Assembly (NCBI GenBank): GCA_947630735.1
Contig: CANRIR010000010.1
Location: forward strand, 1-64,000
Reading direction: 5' to 3'
Origin: an uncultured Marvinbryantia sp.
Lineage (GTDB): Bacteria; Bacillota; Clostridia; Lachnospirales; Lachnospiraceae
DNA: 64,000 nt
A program made the translations under genes and the position numbers. The notes below the pieces were generated by a model that worked only from the letters and a program-made list of their open reading frames with translations, was not told the origin of the DNA and did no database searches. Numbering within the stretch: position 1 is the stretch's first letter; every line of letters begins with the position of its first letter. Positions 48,429 through 56,185 of the stretch are shown one piece after another.

Positions 48429-49280
48429 ATGGAAGTGATCGTGGCAAAGACGGCCGGGTTCTGCTTCGGCGTGCGCCGGGCGGTGGAACAGGTATATGAA
48501 CAGGTGCAGAAGGGGAACGGCCCCATTTATACATACGGACCGATCATCCACAACGAGGAAGTGGTAAAGGATCTGGAGTCGAAGAATGTGCGGGTGATCG
48601 GATCCAGGGAAGAGCTGGAGCAGCTGACCGGCGGTACGGTCGTCATCCGCTCCCACGGCGTGGGAAAGGATATCTACGAGCTGATCCGGCGCAGAGGGCT
48701 GAACCTGGTGGACGCCACCTGCCCCTTTGTGAAGAAGATCCACCGCATTGTGGAGCGGGAGAGCGAAGCGGGAAAGCAGATCGTCGTGATCGGAAATGCG
48801 AGCCACCCGGAGGTGCAGGGCATCTGCGGATGGTGCCGGGATAATGTCGTTATTGTAGAAAATGAATGCCAAGCTTCCGATTTAGCCGTTAATTGTGATG
48901 TAAAATTGTGTATTGTTTCGCAGACGACATTTAACAACAATAAATTTAAAAATTTAGTTGAAATTATTTGTAAAAAGGGTTATGATAGTGATGTTATAAA
49001 TACGATTTGCAATGCTACGAATGAGCGACAGCGCGAAGCTGCCCAGATTGCGCGGCAGGCGGACGCTATGATTGTTATCGGCGGACAACATAGTTCAAAT
49101 ACCCAAAAGCTATTTGAAATTTGTAATAAAGAATGCGAAAATACTTACTATATACAGACATTGGTAGACTTGAAACAGAGGGAAATACCTCCTGTTGATT
49201 GCGTAGGTATTACTGCAGGGGCGTCGACCCCCAATCATATTATTAAGGAGGTTCATGAATATGTCAGAGCTGAGTTTTGA
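48429..49280 (+). CDS. ispH: 4-hydroxy-3-methylbut-2-enyl diphosphate reductase (IspH/LytB)
   Basis: KTAGFCFGVRRAVEQVY, RSHGVGKDIYELI, DATCPFVKKIH, GNASHPEVQGICGW, GITAGASTPNHIIKEV. Confidence 0.95.
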   Translation: MEVIVAKTAGFCFGVRRAVEQVYEQVQKGNGPIYTYGPIIHNEEVVKDLESKNVRVIGSREELEQLTGGTVVIRSHGVGKDIYELIRRRGLNLVDATCPFVKKIHRIVERESEAGKQIVVIGNASHPEVQGICGWCRDNVVIVENECQASDLAVNCDVKLCIVSQTTFNNNKFKNLVEIICKKGYDSDVINTICNATNERQREAAQIARQADAMIVIGGQHSSNTQKLFEICNKECENTYYIQTLVDLKQREIPPVDCVGITAGASTPNHIIKEVHEYVRAEF

Positions 49281-50544
49281 ACAGATGCTGGAGGAGTCAC
49301 TGAAGACCATTCATAACGGGGAAGTAGTAGAAGGAACCGTCATTGACGTAAAGGACGATGAGATCGTTCTGAATATCGGCTACAAGGCAGACGGTATCAT
49401 TCCGAAGAATGAATATACGAATGATGCAAGCGTAAACCTTCACGATGCAGTAAAAGTAGGAGATACGATGGAAGCCAAGGTGATGAAGGTCAACGACGGC
49501 GATGGTCAGGTATCGCTCACCTACAAGAGACTGGTGGCGGAAAAAGGCAACAAGAGACTGGAAGAAGCGTTTGAAAACCACGAAGTGCTGAAAGCGGCCG
49601 TGACACAGGTTCTGTCCGGCGGTCTGAGTGTTGTGGTGGACGAAGCGCGGGTGTTTATCCCTGCCAGCCTGGTCTCCGATACGTTTGAGAAGAACCTGGA
49701 GAAGTTCGCAAACCAGGAGATCGAGTTTGTGATCACGGAGTTCAATCCGCGCAGGAGACGCATCATCGGCGACCGCAAGCAGATCCTGGTCGCAAGAAAA
49801 GAAGAACTGCAGAAGGCCCTGTTTGAGCGCATCCATGTGGGCGATGTGCTGGAGGGCGTGATCAAGAATATCACAGATTTCGGCGCGTTTGTAGATCTGG
49901 GCGGCGCGGACGGTCTGCTTCACATCTCCGAGATGTCCTGGGGCAGAGTGGACAATCCCAGAAAGATCTTCAGCGTGGGTGAGAAGCTGAAAGTCCTTCT
50001 GAAGGACATCAATGGCAGCAAGATCGCCCTGAGCCTCAAGTTTGAGGATGAGAACCCGTGGCTGACCGCCGCGCAGAAATATGCGGTGGGCACCATCGTA
50101 AAGGGCCGCGTGGCGAGAATGACCGATTTCGGCGCATTTGTGGAGCTGGAGCCGGGCGTGGACGCGCTGCTCCATGTGTCGCAGATCTCTCACGCACATG
50201 TGGATAAGCCGGCCGATGTGCTGAAGGTGGGCCAGGAGATCGAGGCGAAGGTGGTCGACTTCAACGAGGAAGACCGCAAGATCAGCCTGAGCATGAAGGC
50301 TCTTGAGACCGCGCCTGCAAAGGAGGCGGCGCCGGCCGCAGCGGAGGAGCCAGCCGCTGAGGAAGCTCCGGTCCAGGAAGCACCCGCTGAGGAGGCACCG
50401 GCAGAGGGGCCGGCTGCCGCGGAAGAAGCTGTGCAGGAAGCCGCGGAGGAACCCGCTGCAGCACAGGAGCCGCAGGAAGCCGCACAGGAGCCCGCTGCGG
50501 AGGAAGAACCCAAGGAGGCGGCAGAGGAACCGGCTGCGGAATAA
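49261..50544 (+). CDS. rpsA: Ribosomal protein S1-like (four S1 domains, A/E/P-rich tail)
   Basis: MSELSFEQMLEES, four S1 repeats (e.g. GVIKNITDFGAFVDLGGADGLLHISEMSW); RBS AAGGAGG with ~9 nt spacing to ATG 49261. Confidence 0.94.
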   Translation: MSELSFEQMLEESLKTIHNGEVVEGTVIDVKDDEIVLNIGYKADGIIPKNEYTNDASVNLHDAVKVGDTMEAKVMKVNDGDGQVSLTYKRLVAEKGNKRLEEAFENHEVLKAAVTQVLSGGLSVVVDEARVFIPASLVSDTFEKNLEKFANQEIEFVITEFNPRRRRIIGDRKQILVARKEELQKALFERIHVGDVLEGVIKNITDFGAFVDLGGADGLLHISEMSWGRVDNPRKIFSVGEKLKVLLKDINGSKIALSLKFEDENPWLTAAQKYAVGTIVKGRVARMTDFGAFVELEPGVDALLHVSQISHAHVDKPADVLKVGQEIEAKVVDFNEEDRKISLSMKALETAPAKEAAPAAAEEPAAEEAPVQEAPAEEAPAEGPAAAEEAVQEAAEEPAAAQEPQEAAQEPAAEEEPKEAAEEPAAE

Positions 50545-50575
50545 ACGATATACGAAAAGCGAACAAGCAGAAAGA

Positions 50576-50614
50576 CAAAGGATATCTTGCCGAAAAAGCA
50601 GGATATCCTTTTTT
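50576..50614. terminator. Rho-independent terminator after rpsA
   Basis: AAAGGATATCttgccgaaaaagcagGATATCCTTTTTT. Confidence 0.8.
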
Positions 50615-50616
50615 AT

Positions 50617-50667
50617 GCGCAGGCCCAGGCATGGAAACCAGCTGCTGACGCAGCACCTGGGCCGCGC
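50617..50667. other. Extended intergenic palindrome with nested hairpin
   Basis: GCGC(A)GGCCCAGG - catggaaacca - GCTGC tgac GCAGC - a - CCTGGGCC GCGC. Confidence 0.6.
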
Positions 50668-50791
50668 AGCGAATAGGAAAAATCCGCCCTGCTCGATTGC
50701 GGCACTTTCCTAAAAACGCTCCGCGGGATCGAACTGCTTCGCCTGTTGGCTGCTTTGTCTCACGATATGCCTTCCCCAAAATGCTTCGCCG

Positions 50792-51856
50792 TCAGCGGAT
50801 CGTGTCGAGAAAGTGGGACGCGTAGACCTGCAGGGAATCCCTGTTATGTACAAATTCGTCGGTGCAGGGAAAGTAGGAGAGACGGTCCTTATATTCTTCG
50901 CGGAACACCGGATGGAACAGTTCCGCGAGCTGCGGCAGGTAAAAGCCCGGCTTTTTGCTGTAGCAGTTGGAGGCCTTGGCGGGTTCCCGGTATTCCTTCG
51001 CCACGTAGGCGGCCACACTCTTGTGGATGGCGGTATCTTCCAGAGGGAGATAATAGTAGTTTTTATAGTCCGCAAAAAAATGCTTCAGAGGTTTTCGGAC
51101 CCCGTCTATCTGGATGGAGAGGCGGTTCTGGCTCCCGGTCAGGGAAAAGAGGCTGCCGCGGTGCGCGAAGGGCTGGGGCAGCATAAGGGGAAGCCAGGCG
51201 TGGATGATCAGGGAATCCCCGGCGGTTTCGGCATGGGAGACGCGATAGTCCCCGCTGATCACGGGCAGGTAGGACAAAACCGGCAGGATGGACAGCATCC
51301 CCAGCATGTCCTCGCGGTTGTGCAGGAGCAGAACCTGCAGCGTCTCCTCCGAGGGGGACATCACGTAGGATTCATATACGGAGATCAGTTCGCCGCCGCT
51401 GAAGCGGTCCTCTCGGAAGATGCCAAGGAATTCCTCCAGGCTTTTCTGCTTCAGGGAAGAGAGACCCAAAAGCGGCTTTAAGGGCCGCGCCATGCAGTAC
51501 AGATCCCGGCTTAGAAGTGTCTCCAGCGGGTTCCTTTTGCGGTAGGCCCGGCACTTCTCGGCAATATAGGGGAGGTCAAAGCGGTTCCCGTTGAAGTGGA
51601 TGATCTGGGAAAAACCCGCGCAGAAAGAGAAAAACGCGTCCAGTACGTCCGGCTCCTCGCCGGGGTTTTCGGCGAACCACTGGGTGACCGTCCAGGCAGA
51701 GTCCCGGAAGCTCGCGGCGCCGATCAGGTAGAGCGAAGAAGAGCGCGGGGAGAGTCCGGTGGTCTCGATATCAAAGAACAGAAGAGAACTTTTGTCCAGG
51801 TCCTGAAAAATGGTGTGCTCCAGATGCACATTGGCTGTATATGTTTTTGTGATCAT
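50792..51856 (-). CDS. YprB-like ribonuclease H-like / DEDD exonuclease-domain protein
   Basis: LLFFDIETTGLSPRSSSLYLIGAA, IHFNGNRFDLPYIAEKC, HNREDMLGML. Confidence 0.88.
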   Translation of the reverse strand: MITKTYTANVHLEHTIFQDLDKSSLLFFDIETTGLSPRSSSLYLIGAASFRDSAWTVTQWFAENPGEEPDVLDAFFSFCAGFSQIIHFNGNRFDLPYIAEKCRAYRKRNPLETLLSRDLYCMARPLKPLLGLSSLKQKSLEEFLGIFREDRFSGGELISVYESYVMSPSEETLQVLLLHNREDMLGMLSILPVLSYLPVISGDYRVSHAETAGDSLIIHAWLPLMLPQPFAHRGSLFSLTGSQNRLSIQIDGVRKPLKHFFADYKNYYYLPLEDTAIHKSVAAYVAKEYREPAKASNCYSKKPGFYLPQLAELFHPVFREEYKDRLSYFPCTDEFVHNRDSLQVYASHFLDTIR

Positions 51857-52049
51857 AAGCTGACTCCCGAAAAAATTTGGCGGAAGGAGGAGGCACCCTG
51901 TGGTTTTTTCTGCCCCTGCCGCAGCGTGGCGCCGCGCCGTCCGCCCTCCCGGACAGTATAGCGTATTTTGTCAGAATATGCAAAAATAAGTTGAAAAAAT
52001 CGGGCTTGTCATATCTGGAAAAGTATGGTAATATAATTACACATTTAAG

Positions 52050-52086
52050 GGGCGGAGTATTCAATAAGGGATACTCCGTCTTTTTG
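52050..52086 (+). terminator. Promoter-proximal terminator/attenuator hairpin in the leader of the 52151 gene
   Basis: GGCGGAGTAT-tcaataaggg-ATACTCCGTC then TTTTT; preceded by TTGTCA-N17-TAATAT at 52006-52034. Confidence 0.65.
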
Positions 52087-52150
52087 CGCGTTTTGCGGGC
52101 GTTTTTTGAAAAGCCCGTTCTGCCAAAGAAAGGGAAAAGGAGGGTATTCT

Positions 52151-52873
52151 ATGATCAGAAAAAGGATTTCGGGATTAACCCTGCTTCTTTGCCTGCTTCT
52201 GAGCTGTGCGGTATCGGCGCAGGAAGTGATCAACGCGGATTACAGCGCAGCGATGCTCAGCCTTATGAGCGAGGGGATAGAGCCGCAGGAAGAACCTATA
52301 CAGGCGATGACAGAACAGAATGTACAGGAGGTAGCCATCGAAAAGACGTCCTACACCACGGATGTGCTGACGGTGCGGGAACTTCCAGGCACACAGTTCG
52401 ACGAAGTGGGAAAGCTGTCGCAGTTTGCGCAGGTCCACATCATCGGGGTGTGCGACAACGGATGGAGCCATGTGCAGATGGAGGACGGCACGGTGGGCTA
52501 CGTGTGCAATGATTATATCTCCGACCTGGTGCCCGAGGGAGCGGAGGATATCGGGGAGTCCCTCGGCTTGTATACGATCACGTACTACTGCTCCTGCCCG
52601 ATCTGCTGCGGATGGTGGTCCGGCGGTCCGACGGCCAGCGGGGCTTATCCGACTGCGGACTGGACGGTGGCGGCGGATCCTTCCGTTTTGCCCTTCGGCA
52701 CGCACATCTACATAAACGGGCATGAATACTGTGTGGAAGATACGGGCTCCGGCGTCCAGGGAAAACATATCGATATCTTTGTGGACGACCATGATCTTGC
52801 GGTGTCGAACGGGGTCTCCACGGCGGAGGTTTTCGCGAGCAAGGCGCAGATGCAGCCGGAGCAGCCTTTGTAG
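52151..52873 (+). CDS. Exported SH3 + 3D-domain protein (putative lytic/cell-wall enzyme)
   Basis: Signal peptide, SH3 VLTVRELPGTQFDEVGKL, 3D motifs YTITYYCSCPICCGWW, ADWTVAADPSVLPFGTHIYINGHEYCVEDTGSGVQGKHIDIFVDDH. Confidence 0.9.
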   Translation: MIRKRISGLTLLLCLLLSCAVSAQEVINADYSAAMLSLMSEGIEPQEEPIQAMTEQNVQEVAIEKTSYTTDVLTVRELPGTQFDEVGKLSQFAQVHIIGVCDNGWSHVQMEDGTVGYVCNDYISDLVPEGAEDIGESLGLYTITYYCSCPICCGWWSGGPTASGAYPTADWTVAADPSVLPFGTHIYINGHEYCVEDTGSGVQGKHIDIFVDDHDLAVSNGVSTAEVFASKAQMQPEQPL

Positions 52874-52891
52874 TTTTTACGCAAAAACTAC
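52870..52891. terminator. Perfect 9-bp hairpin overlapping the stop codon of the 3D-domain gene
   Basis: GTAGTTTTT-acgc-AAAAACTAC. Confidence 0.5.
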
Positions 52892-52961
52892 TAGACTATT
52901 TTGGCATTTTATGAGAAAATAGGGAAGAAATAAAGTATCTATTATTGAAAGGAGTCTTAAA

Positions 52962-53654
52962 ATGATTTATTCACGTGAAGTAGAAGAAATGTGCCCGGTT
53001 GCACAGGGTGTACATCATGGCGCAGCTCCCATTCCGGAAGAAGCAAAATGGGTCCAGGCAAAAGAAGTAAAAGATATCTCGGGCTTTACGCACGGCATTG
53101 GCTGGTGCGCTCCGCAGCAGGGAGCCTGCAAGCTGAGCCTGAATGTCAAAGAGGGCATCATTCAGGAGGCGCTGGTGGAGACGATCGGGTGCTCCGGTAT
53201 GACACACTCCGCTGCCATGGCGGCTGAGATCCTTCCGGGCCTTACTGTTATGGAGGCGCTCAACACGGATCTTGTGTGCGACGCCATCAATACAGCCATG
53301 AGAGAACTCTTCCTGCAGATCGTGTATGGCCGTTCCCAGTCCGCGTTCTCCGAGGATGGTCTGGCAGTGGGCGCCGGGCTTGAGGATCTCGGAAAAGGAC
53401 TTCGCTCCCAGGTGGGCACCATGTACGGCACACTGAAGAAAGGCCCGCGCTATCTGGAGATGGCAGAGGGCTATGTGACAGGCATCGCGCTGGACGAGGA
53501 CAACGAGATCATCGGTTACCAGTTCGTAAGCCTTGGCAAGATGACAGACTTTATCAAAAAAGGCGATGATCCCAATACCGCGTGGGAAAAAGCAAAAGGC
53601 GAATATGGCCGCGTGGCGGACGCTGTCAAGATTATCGATCCCAGAAAAGAATAA
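52962..53654 (+). CDS. NifU-like iron-sulfur cluster scaffold family protein (GGGtGRT-associated)
   Basis: GWCAPQQGACKLSLNVKEGIIQEALVETIGCSGMTHSAAMAAEIL; conserved Cys positions; adjacent to the GGGtGRT gene. Confidence 0.8.
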   Translation: MIYSREVEEMCPVAQGVHHGAAPIPEEAKWVQAKEVKDISGFTHGIGWCAPQQGACKLSLNVKEGIIQEALVETIGCSGMTHSAAMAAEILPGLTVMEALNTDLVCDAINTAMRELFLQIVYGRSQSAFSEDGLAVGAGLEDLGKGLRSQVGTMYGTLKKGPRYLEMAEGYVTGIALDEDNEIIGYQFVSLGKMTDFIKKGDDPNTAWEKAKGEYGRVADAVKIIDPRKE

Positions 53655-53672
53655 TAGAGGAGGTAGTGGGAA

Positions 53673-54683
53673 ATGGCTTTATTTGAATCATACGAGAGAC
53701 GGATTGACAAGATCAATTCTGTTTTAAACAGCTATGGAATCGCTTCGATCGAGGAAGCGGAGAAGATCACGAAGGATGCGGGTCTGGACGTTTACAAGCA
53801 GGTAAAAGGCATCCAGCCCATCTGCTTTGAGAACGCATGCTGGGCATACACGGTGGGCGCAGCCATCGCCATCAAGAAGAACTGCAGAAAGGCATCCGAC
53901 GCGGCGGCAGCCATCGGCGAGGGCCTGCAGGCTTTCTGCATCCCGGGTTCCGTTGCGGACACCCGCAAGGTTGGCCTTGGCCACGGCAATCTGGGCAAGA
54001 TGCTGCTGGAGGAGGAGACCGAGTGCTTCGCATTCCTGGCGGGACACGAGTCCTTTGCGGCGGCTGAGGGCGCCATCGGTATCGCGGAGAAGGCCAACAA
54101 GGTCCGTCAGAAACCGCTTCGCGTTATCCTGAACGGCCTCGGAAAAGACGCGGCGCAGATCATCTCCAGGATCAACGGCTTCACCTTTGTGGAGACAGAG
54201 TACGATCCCTACACCAACGAGGTGAAGGAGATCTCCCGCAAGTCCTACTCCACCGGGCTTCGCTCCAAAGTAAACTGCTACGGCGCGAACAGCGTTCCGG
54301 AGGGCGTGGCCATCATGTGGAAAGAGGGCGTTGATGTTTCCATCACCGGAAATTCCACCAACCCCACACGTTTCCAGCACCCGGTTGCAGGTACATACAA
54401 GAAAGAGTGCAACGAGAAAGGCAAAAAGTACTTCTCTGTGGCGTCCGGCGGCGGCACGGGGCGCACGCTCCATCCCGACAACATGGCGGCAGGTCCGGCT
54501 TCCTACGGTATGACAGATACTCTGGGCCGCATGCACTCCGATGCACAGTTCGCGGGTTCTTCCTCCGTTCCGGCGCACGTGGAGATGATGGGTCTGATCG
54601 GCGCGGGCAACAACCCGATGGTCGGCATGACCGTTGCGGTCGCGGTTTCCATCGAGGAAGCGGCGAAAGCTGGCAAATTCTAA
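53673..54683 (+). CDS. GGGtGRT family protein (function unknown)
   Basis: Signature SVASGGGTGRTLHPDNMAAG; conserved LGHGNLGKMLLEEETECFAFLAGHESFAAAEGA. Confidence 0.88.
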   Translation: MALFESYERRIDKINSVLNSYGIASIEEAEKITKDAGLDVYKQVKGIQPICFENACWAYTVGAAIAIKKNCRKASDAAAAIGEGLQAFCIPGSVADTRKVGLGHGNLGKMLLEEETECFAFLAGHESFAAAEGAIGIAEKANKVRQKPLRVILNGLGKDAAQIISRINGFTFVETEYDPYTNEVKEISRKSYSTGLRSKVNCYGANSVPEGVAIMWKEGVDVSITGNSTNPTRFQHPVAGTYKKECNEKGKKYFSVASGGGTGRTLHPDNMAAGPASYGMTDTLGRMHSDAQFAGSSSVPAHVEMMGLIGAGNNPMVGMTVAVAVSIEEAAKAGKF

Positions 54684-54716
54684 AGAAAACGGGAAATTTT
54701 ATAAAGCGAAAGAGAA

Positions 54717-54744
54717 GGAGGGATGGCCGCTGGCCGTCCCTCTT
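54717..54744 (+). terminator. Rho-independent terminator after the GGGtGRT gene
   Basis: GAGGGATGGCC-gct-GGCCGTCCCTC then TTTTAG. Confidence 0.8.
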
Positions 54745-54815
54745 TTAGAGGGAAAAGCACTAAAAGGGCGGTTTTTTCATAAACTATTAGAAACCCCGTA
54801 TTGAGGTGCTTTTTT

Positions 54816-55454
54816 ATGAAATCCTTTCCAAAGCCGCTTACCCCGGAAGAAGAGGAGAGATATCTCCAGAAATATAAGGAAGGCGATCCGGAGGCAAAAA
54901 AGATCCTGATCGAGCGGAATCTGCGGCTGGTGGCGCATGTGGCGAAAAAGTATCAAAAGCAGGGGGAGGACGGGGAGGATCTGATCGCGGTGGGGACCAT
55001 CGGACTGATCAAGGCGGTTTCTACTTTTGACCATGCCAAGACCAACAAACTGGCCACTTACGCGGCGCGCTGCGTGGAGAACGAACTGCTGATGCTGTTC
55101 CGCGCGCGCAGAAAGACGGCCCGGGAGGTTTCCTTAAACGAGCCCATCGGCACGGACAAGGAAGGGAATGAGATCAGCCTGATCGATGTGATCGAGGGCG
55201 AAAATGTGGACATTGTCGAGCGCATCGAGCTGGATCGCAACACGGCAAAGCTCTACGCGCTTCTGGAAAAGATCCTGACGCCAAGAGAGCGCGAGATCCT
55301 GAAGCTGCGGTACGGGCTCTACGGAAAAGAGGAGATGACGCAGCGGGAGATCGCGAGACGGCTGGGGATCTCCAGATCCTATGTGTCGCGGATCGAAAAG
55401 GGCGCGGTGGGGAAACTGCGGGAGTATTTCCGCGAAGAAATGGAGCAGCCATGA
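54816..55454 (+). CDS. sigK: Sporulation sigma factor SigK family (uninterrupted, no long pro-sequence)
   Basis: FPKPLTPEEEERYLQKYKEGD, GEDLIAVGTIGLIKAV, LNEPIGTDKEGNEISLIDVIEGE, QREIARRLGISRSYVSRIEKGA. Confidence 0.88.
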   Translation: MKSFPKPLTPEEEERYLQKYKEGDPEAKKILIERNLRLVAHVAKKYQKQGEDGEDLIAVGTIGLIKAVSTFDHAKTNKLATYAARCVENELLMLFRARRKTAREVSLNEPIGTDKEGNEISLIDVIEGENVDIVERIELDRNTAKLYALLEKILTPREREILKLRYGLYGKEEMTQREIARRLGISRSYVSRIEKGAVGKLREYFREEMEQP

Positions 55455-56026
55455 TTTATTTTTACGAGAAAAAGCAAACGGATCCGATTTGGGAAAAGGG
55501 CGGGCAGACAAAGACGGCCAGGGAGCTTCTGCTGTTTGCCCTTCGCCGTGAATACGGGCTTGCCGCTCTGCCGCAGATCGAGGCGGACGTTCTGGGAAAG
55601 CCCTATTTCCCGCAGATGCCGGAGATCTCGTTCAATTACAGCCACTGCCGCGCCGGCATCCTCTGCGGGGTCAGCAGGGACCGTATAGGCGTGGACGCGG
55701 AGGGCCTGCGCAGCTTCCGCCCGGGGATGCCTCCCCGCATCTGCCATCCGAACGAGCTTGCGCGGGTCAATGCCGCGCCAGATCCGGACGCGGCGCTCAC
55801 AAAGCTGTGGGTCGCGAAGGAAGCCTATCTGAAATACCTCGGCACGGGGATCCGGCAGGAACTGAACCTGCTGGACCTTTCCGGCCTTTGCTTCGGGCGG
55901 GAGACGTCTTTTGCCGGGATCCCGGCGCGCATCTGGGAGAAACCGGGCATCTGGCTCTGCGGGTTTGCGCAGGACCGGGAAGACCTGGAGCTCTGCGCTG
56001 TCCGCTGGGAAGAATTGAAAAAATAA
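55451..56026 (+). CDS. 4'-phosphopantetheinyl transferase superfamily protein
   Basis: PQMPEISFNYSHC, DRIGVDAEGLRSF, LWVAKEAYLKYLGTGI. Confidence 0.87.
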   Translation: MIYFYEKKQTDPIWEKGGQTKTARELLLFALRREYGLAALPQIEADVLGKPYFPQMPEISFNYSHCRAGILCGVSRDRIGVDAEGLRSFRPGMPPRICHPNELARVNAAPDPDAALTKLWVAKEAYLKYLGTGIRQELNLLDLSGLCFGRETSFAGIPARIWEKPGIWLCGFAQDREDLELCAVRWEELKK

Positions 56027-56038
56027 ACTAAGTTTTTG

Positions 56039-56067
56039 TTGCATAAAACAAATATATATGATATTCT
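56039..56067 (+). promoter_or_regulatory. Promoter of comM-dprA
   Basis: TTGCAT-N17-TATTCT. Confidence 0.6.
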
Positions 56068-56071
56068 ATAA

Positions 56072-56088
56072 GCAGAAAACATTTCTGC
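56072..56088. promoter_or_regulatory. Palindromic operator-like site at the predicted comM start of transcription
   Basis: GCAGAAA-ACA-TTTCTGC perfect inverted repeat. Confidence 0.5.
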
Positions 56089-56185
56089 AGTCCATTCTTT
56101 GATCTGCAAATCTGTTCGATTCTGGAACATCACATTCTGTCTGATTCCAGGGAAACGGGAAAATTTCATAAGGAGGAAGGAAGCG

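Noticed and set aside
48841-49260. AT-rich tract as a mobile insertion in ispH
   Set aside because: The frame and IspH motifs continue through it, so nothing is inserted; only composition changes.
54684-55460. skin-like interruption of sigK
   Set aside because: The sigma factor ORF is continuous from FPKPL to the C-terminal HTH.
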